Shown in pieces: positions 1 to 5,146 of a stretch of DNA of 5,146 nt. The position numbers and the translations under genes are program-made. Every line of letters begins with the position of its first letter. The stretch's first letter is position 1. A model generated the notes under the pieces. That model was given only the letters and a program-made list of their open reading frames with translations. It was not told the DNA's origin and did not search any database. Origin of the DNA: Candidatus Zixiibacteriota bacterium (GTDB lineage: Bacteria; Zixibacteria; MSB-5A5; SM1-73); NCBI GenBank assembly GCA_023129805.1, contig JAGMBK010000115.1:1-5146 (forward strand), given 5' to 3'.

Positions 1-787
1 CCGCTTTGAACTGCACCCCCGCCACTATTAACGGCGGGATAGCACCGATGATGGGTCCCACAAAGGGAATTAAATTCAACACCCCGGCTAAGGGACCCAA
101 GATATAAGCATAATTAACACCTATGATCAGAAGTCCCAGGGTGAAAATTATTGCCAGGGCAAAGGAGGTGCCAAACTTGACTAAAAGAAAACCTTGAATC
201 TGTTGGCTTATCTCCTCTAAAATCTCTGTCCCGGTCTCCTCCTTCGATCTGCTAAAGGCTCGAATCAACTTCTTCTTCAGCATGTCCTGATCATTAAGAA
301 TAAAGAAGGTCAAAAACAAAACCAGAAGAAGGCTGAACATAAAAGATATGGTAGAGCTTATTCCCCGGAACAGATACTTGGTCACGCCTGAAAAATCCTG
401 CAGTTGAAAACTTGTTAGATCTAAGTCTTTCGCCTGGGGGAAAAACTCCTGGTATGTGTTCAAAAACTTGGTGGAAAACTCTACGATGGTATTCCAGTAT
501 AAAGGAAGGTCTTCAATCAAGCTGTTTGCCTGACCAAAGAGGAAATACCCGATCACTACTATGATGAAAAAGCTTATTATCAAAACCAAAATGACCGCTA
601 AAGCATGAGGGATTTTTATTTTTTTCAAAAGGGAGATGGCCGGACTTAAGATGTAGGCAAGCGAAACAGCAATTATGACCGGAATGACAATGGGGCTGGC
701 GAAATATAGGAATGCCGTAGCCGCTGCCACAGCCACAAAGGGAAGAGCAACATTTTGCAAAGGAAGATATTGTTTGGATTCGTACAT
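1..787 (-). CDS. AI-2E family transporter (DUF20/PerM-like membrane protein), C-terminus cut off by the window edge
   Basis: The gene starts with ATG at 785-787 and stays open for 262 codons to the left edge. I recognise an AI-2E family (YhhT/TqsA/PerM-type) inner-membrane protein. Members are proposed exporters of small molecules or ion antiporters, so the substrate cannot be told from sequence. Hydrophobic segments lie at about residues 14-53 (two helices), 63-84, 141-164 and 207-262. A soluble, partly amphipathic stretch at about 85-140 follows the first three helices, as is usual in the family. The strongest mark is the conserved block at 230-252, with GPLAGVLNLIPFVGP followed by IIGAIPPL. 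Family members are usually about 340-370 residues, so roughly 80-110 are missing on the left. An in-frame TAA four codons upstream makes this the first possible ATG. No clear Shine-Dalgarno site precedes it. A heptamer repeat array ends 10 bases upstream. The gene is co-oriented with polX, 96 bases downstream of it. Family assignment is firm; function is not. Confidence 0.9.
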   Translation of the reverse strand, partial: MYESKQYLPLQNVALPFVAVAAATAFLYFASPIVIPVIIAVSLAYILSPAISLLKKIKIPHALAVILVLIISFFIIVVIGYFLFGQANSLIEDLPLYWNTIVEFSTKFLNTYQEFFPQAKDLDLTSFQLQDFSGVTKYLFRGISSTISFMFSLLLVLFLTFFILNDQDMLKKKLIRAFSRSKEETGTEILEEISQQIQGFLLVKFGTSFALAIIFTLGLLIIGVNYAYILGPLAGVLNLIPFVGPIIGAIPPLIVAGVQFKA

Positions 788-797
788 AAAAGGCGTT

Positions 798-825
798 TAA
801 AGTTTAAGGTTCAAAGTTCAAAGTT
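798..825. repeat. Tandem heptamer array, four copies of YAAAGTT (AACTTTR on the minus strand)
   Basis: Four consecutive 7-base units are read on the plus strand: TAAAGTT, TAAGGTT, CAAAGTT and CAAAGTT. One copy has a single internal substitution and the first base alternates T/C. The array lies in the polX-transporter gap, 10 bases upstream of the transporter start codon. The same unit in the opposite orientation forms the array at 4781-4815. The function is unknown. It is AT-rich and could overlap the transporter's promoter region, but I could not pick out a convincing -35/-10 pair in it. Confidence 0.85.
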
Positions 826-834
826 GAAAACATT

Positions 835-850
835 CGTATGAATGCATACG
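835..850. other. Short perfect inverted repeat between polX and the transporter gene
   Basis: CGTATG and CATACG form a 6-bp stem around the 4-base loop AATG. It lies 33 bases past the polX stop codon, in the direction of transcription. On the minus strand it is followed by AATGTTTTC, which is a poor U-tract. It could be a weak polX terminator, an operator half-site pair, or chance. The stem is short and only half GC, so I do not call it a terminator. Confidence 0.3.
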
Positions 851-883
851 CATCGGCTTCTTCTAACTGAATTGGAATTTATC

Positions 884-2611
884 TTAATGTTTCAACCATT
901 TTAAAAGTTTAGATAAAGGTAAGATGTTGATCACATCTTCTAGGTCTATCCAGCCTCTTTTTGCGGTGGCTATGCCGAAGCTGATCCAGTCCAGATGACT
1001 GTTCCGGTGAGCATCGGTGGAGATGGCTATTTTAACTTCCTTCTCTTTTGCCTTGCGACAGTTAAGGTCCGAAAGATCCAATCTCTCCGGATAGGCATTG
1101 AGCTCCAGAGCCTTCCCACATGCTTTGCAGGCATCCATGACCTTGTCCATATCTACCTGATAAGGCTCCCGCTTCCCGATAAGCCTTCCGGTAGGATGAG
1201 CGATTATATCCACATGTGGATTCTCCACAGATTTTACGATCCTTTTTGTCATCTCCTCCTCAGTCTGGCTGAACTTGGTATGAACCGCCGCCACCACTAT
1301 ATCCAGCTCCTTTAATATATCATCATCCAGATCGAGCTTACCATTGGATCTGATATCCACCTCAATCCCTTTCAGTATTCTAAAATTCTTACCACCCTTT
1401 CTTTGTGCCATTTTCTTGTTCAGCTTATCAATCTCCTCCATCTGCCTCTTTAGCCTCTGAGGGGTAAGTCCGTTGGTGATGCCTACGGTGGGAGAATGAT
1501 CACAGATGGCAATATATTGATAACCTCTTTTTTGTGCCGCCTTTGCTATCTCCTCAATAGAGTTATTTCCATCAGTCCAATCGGTATGGACATGAAGGTC
1601 GCCTTTCAGGTCCTTCAATTCAACTAAATGAGGAAGCTGGTTTTCTAAGGCGGCTTCTATCTCCCCTTGATCCTCTCTCAACTCTGGAGGGATGAAGGGA
1701 AGTCCCACAGATTTGAAGACTTCGTCTTCTGTCCTTCCGGCAATGCTTTTCTCTCCCCGAAACACTCCATATTCGTTTATCTTCAGTCCCTTCTCCACCC
1801 CCAGGGATCTGATCCTTATGTTATGGGCTTTGGAGCCGGTGAAATAGTGCTGAGCCGCTCCAAAGCTTTCCGGCTTGACCACCCGGAGATCCGCCTGGAA
1901 ACCATCTTTGGTCATGATGCTGGATTTAGTGTTTCCCTTTGTCACCACCTTTGCGGTCTGGGGAAGATTGACAAAGGCATCCATCACCTTTTTGGACTTA
2001 TCAGAGGCGACCAGGATATCAGCATCTGCTATGGTCTCTCTCATGCGCCTCAAAGAGCCTGCCAGGGTGATCTGTTTTATCTCTTTGACATCTTTAAGCT
2101 CCCCTAAAATATCTTGTGCCCGGGGATAGATGAAAGCCAAAGGAAACCTCTCCTTATATTTTTGCACCTGTTGGATTCCCTGAAGGATATTTTGTTCCAC
2201 CTTCTCCCCCAGACCAGGGAGCTCTTTTAAGCGTCCTTTTTCTGCCGCCTTCTTTAGCTGTGCTGTTGTCTTTACCCCCAACTGGTCATATACCAGTTTA
2301 GCGTGCTTTGGACCCACGCCGGGAATTTTAAGAAATTCAGTCAAGGGAGCATATTCGGACTTTTTCAAATCTTCATAGTATTTTAACTTACCCGTCTCTA
2401 AAAGCTCTTTGAGCTTCTTGGCGATCCCTTCTCCAATTCCGGGAAGTGCTTTGATTTCATCTTTATCTTCCAGAGAGGAAAGTTGATAGGTGAGGCCCTC
2501 CAAAGTTTGAGTGGCCTTGACATATGCTCTGATCTTGAACGGATTTTCTCCCTGAATGTCTAAAATCTCAGAGATGTGAACCAGTATCTGGGCGATTTCT
2601 TGATTGGTCAT
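884..2611 (-). CDS. polX: DNA polymerase/3'-5' exonuclease PolX (Pol beta-like polymerase with PHP domain)
   Basis: This is a family X DNA polymerase that fills short gaps in repair and, through its PHP domain, acts as a Mn2+-dependent 3'-5' exonuclease. At 575 residues it matches the usual bacterial PolX length (about 570). Helix-hairpin-helix motifs sit at about 55-67 (LPGIGEGIA), 96-108 (IPGVGPKHA) and 131-142 (LPGLGEKVE). The nucleotidyltransferase core follows: GSLRR at 185-189, catalytic aspartates D196 and D198, third aspartate D241, and YFTGSKAHN at 256-264 for nucleotide binding. The PHP domain occupies about 335-575. Its likely metal ligands are H340/H342 (LHVHTDWTDG), D371-H372, E417, H444, H472 and D533/H535 (STDAH), all present, so exonuclease activity is expected. 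The start is supported by the typical N-terminus, with NPFKIRAY at 23-30. AAGGA lies 12 bases upstream, a rather long spacing. The gene follows ligA by 79 bases that contain a large palindrome. No frameshift or lost catalytic residue is seen. Confidence 0.97.
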   Translation of the reverse strand: MTNQEIAQILVHISEILDIQGENPFKIRAYVKATQTLEGLTYQLSSLEDKDEIKALPGIGEGIAKKLKELLETGKLKYYEDLKKSEYAPLTEFLKIPGVGPKHAKLVYDQLGVKTTAQLKKAAEKGRLKELPGLGEKVEQNILQGIQQVQKYKERFPLAFIYPRAQDILGELKDVKEIKQITLAGSLRRMRETIADADILVASDKSKKVMDAFVNLPQTAKVVTKGNTKSSIMTKDGFQADLRVVKPESFGAAQHYFTGSKAHNIRIRSLGVEKGLKINEYGVFRGEKSIAGRTEDEVFKSVGLPFIPPELREDQGEIEAALENQLPHLVELKDLKGDLHVHTDWTDGNNSIEEIAKAAQKRGYQYIAICDHSPTVGITNGLTPQRLKRQMEEIDKLNKKMAQRKGGKNFRILKGIEVDIRSNGKLDLDDDILKELDIVVAAVHTKFSQTEEEMTKRIVKSVENPHVDIIAHPTGRLIGKREPYQVDMDKVMDACKACGKALELNAYPERLDLSDLNCRKAKEKEVKIAISTDAHRNSHLDWISFGIATAKRGWIDLEDVINILPLSKLLKWLKH

Positions 2612-2623
2612 TTAAAAGTAATT

Positions 2624-2628
2624 TCCTT
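2624..2628 (-). promoter_or_regulatory. Weak ribosome binding site of polX
   Basis: AAGGA on the minus strand lies 12 bases before the polX ATG. The match is partial and the spacing longer than optimal. It is nevertheless the only purine-rich site between the palindrome and the start codon. Confidence 0.4.
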
Positions 2629-2630
2629 TT

Positions 2631-2690
2631 ACCTCTCCCCCTTTTGTTCCCCTCTCCATTTCATGGAGAGGGGGATTCAGGGGGTGAGGT
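2631..2690. repeat. 60-bp two-tier palindrome (REP-like CCTCTCC/GGAGAGG element) filling the ligA-polX gap
   Basis: The inner hairpin is perfect: CCCCTCTCCAT at 2649-2659 pairs with ATGGAGAGGGG at 2663-2673 around a TTC loop. An outer tier pairs ACCTCTCCCCC at 2631-2641 with GGGGGTGAGGT at 2680-2690, with one mismatch in 11. A 7-base and a 6-base internal spacer separate the tiers. Its edge is the base next to the ligA stop codon. The strand asymmetry (pyrimidine-rich left arm, purine-rich right arm) and the GGAGAGGGG/GGTGAGG core resemble dispersed intergenic elements seen in many bacterial genomes. Those give spurious peptides such as PSPFHGEGDSGGE when translated, as this one does. No T-tract follows on either strand, so a simple intrinsic terminator is unlikely. 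It may still stabilise or process the transcript between ligA and polX. Confidence 0.85.
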
Positions 2691-4780
<2,090 letters not shown>

Positions 4781-4815
4781 AACTTTAAACTTTGAACTTT
4801 AAACTCTAAACTTTC
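4781..4815. repeat. Tandem heptamer array, five copies of AACTTTR
   Basis: Five consecutive 7-base units are read on the plus strand: AACTTTA, AACTTTG, AACTTTA, AACTCTA and AACTTTC. Only the fourth has an internal change, and the seventh base varies. The last base of the array is also the last base of the small gene's stop codon, so the array begins exactly where that gene ends. It is the inverted counterpart of the array at 798-825; together they flank ligA-polX. The exact 7-base periodicity in non-coding sequence argues against chance. The role is unknown. Confidence 0.88.
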
Positions 4816-5054
4816 TATCCTCCTCTCCTTCCCTTGGTCCCTCCTATGAATTTTTCTTTTCTTTTTCGGTCGAAAAGATGCTTCCCCTTTTGGATCATAC
4901 TTTTCTTGAAATCCTTGAGTTTTTCCTTGTGTCGCGCCTCCTGAACCCGTTCCTGTTTGAGTCGTTCATGCTTCACCTTGCCCGGACGTTCAGCCTCTTC
5001 TTTCGGCTCCTCCTCTTTCTCTTCTTTTTTCCCTTCTTCTGGCTCTTCGGACAT
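4815..5054 (-). CDS. Small highly charged hypothetical protein (79 residues)
   Basis: I do not recognise this protein. It is bipartite: residues 1-22 are acidic (12 Glu against 4 Lys), and residues 23-79 are strongly basic (net about +15), ending in GGTKGRRGG. About 57% of residues are charged, and Cys, Trp, Tyr and Asn are absent. The middle (about 28-54) is probably helical or coiled-coil-like, with a few hydrophobic residues at MIQ and HLF near 53-61. There is no signal peptide or membrane segment, so it should be cytoplasmic. The basic, glycine-ended tail suggests nucleic acid or ribosome binding, but that is inference from composition alone. A near-perfect Shine-Dalgarno (GGAGGTGA) six bases before the ATG and a promoter-like pair upstream make translation credible. 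It lies 108 bases ahead of ligA on the same strand. The opposite-strand reading is very hydrophobic only because Glu/Lys codons complement to Phe/Leu-like codons. Confidence 0.75.
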   Translation of the reverse strand: MSEEPEEGKKEEKEEEPKEEAERPGKVKHERLKQERVQEARHKEKLKDFKKSMIQKGKHLFDRKRKEKFIGGTKGRRGG

Positions 5055-5057
5055 GAT

Positions 5058-5065
5058 TCACCTCC
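5058..5065 (-). promoter_or_regulatory. Strong Shine-Dalgarno site of the small charged protein gene
   Basis: GGAGGTGA on the minus strand matches eight consecutive bases of the canonical anti-Shine-Dalgarno complement. Its GGAGG core lies six bases before the ATG. It fixes the start codon. It is by far the best ribosome binding site in the window, contrasting with the weak or absent sites of ligA, polX and the transporter. Confidence 0.9.
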
Positions 5066-5089
5066 GGTTTGAATTGTTCCCTTACCTAA

Positions 5090-5118
5090 AATTTAACCCA
5101 TTATGCAGAAGAAGTCAA
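5090..5118 (-). promoter_or_regulatory. Putative sigma-70-type promoter of the small charged protein gene
   Basis: On the minus strand, TTGACT (5113-5118, 5 of 6 matches to the -35 consensus) is followed after exactly 17 bases by TAAATT (5090-5095, 4 of 6 matches to the -10 consensus). Transcription would start near 5083, giving a leader of about 28 bases that contains the Shine-Dalgarno site. The surroundings are AT-rich. This is a motif match only, and the -10 is mediocre. The same transcript could continue into ligA, since no terminator is visible between the two genes. Confidence 0.5.
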
Positions 5119-5146
5119 TCATTTAAATACTTATAAAACTTGGGTC

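Noticed and set aside
1667..2107. Plus-strand 146-residue open frame, the longest one antisense to polX
   Set aside because: It lies wholly inside the polymerase core of polX, has no recognisable domain or ribosome binding site, and polX is an intact, well-conserved gene on the other strand.
2631..2690. Intrinsic transcription terminator for ligA
   Set aside because: The hairpin is strong, but neither strand has a T-tract directly after the stem, so it is better described as a palindromic repeat.
4878..5072. Plus-strand 64-residue open frame that would encode a very hydrophobic peptide
   Set aside because: It is the antisense of the charged small protein. Glu/Lys codons read in reverse give Phe/Leu-type codons. 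No ribosome binding site precedes its ATG, while the minus-strand frame has a near-perfect one.

Overview
The window looks like ordinary bacterial chromosome at moderate GC, probably from an environmental bacterium. Evidence for a bacterium is an NAD+-dependent DNA ligase with the full LigA domain set, a bacterial-type PolX (Pol beta core plus PHP domain), and a near-perfect Shine-Dalgarno site ahead of one gene. I cannot assign a phylum from the sequence. No transposase, integrase, phage gene, CRISPR array, rRNA or tRNA was found.

All four genes are on the minus strand, so in transcription order they run from right to left. A small, extremely charged, unrecognised protein (4815-5054) has a strong ribosome binding site and a plausible sigma-70-type promoter (5090-5118). 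Next is ligA (2691-4706), complete at 671 codons, and then polX (884-2611), complete at 575 codons. Last is an AI-2E family membrane transporter (1-787), whose C-terminal quarter or so lies beyond the left edge.

The intergenic gaps carry most of the unusual structure. The ligA-polX gap is filled by a 60-bp two-tier palindrome of the CCTCTCC/GGAGAGG type that begins right after the ligA stop codon. The gaps on either side of the ligA-polX pair each hold an array of a 7-bp unit, AACTTTR: five copies at 4781-4815 and four at 798-825 in the opposite orientation. The two arrays therefore form a distant inverted pair bracketing ligA and polX.

LigA seals nicks, and PolX fills short gaps and trims 3' ends. 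Their adjacency suggests a small base-excision or gap repair module, though the palindrome between them leaves open whether they share one transcript. The transporter and the charged protein have no evident link to repair. I see no convincing new multi-gene system; the best leads are the heptamer arrays, the palindrome and the charged small protein.
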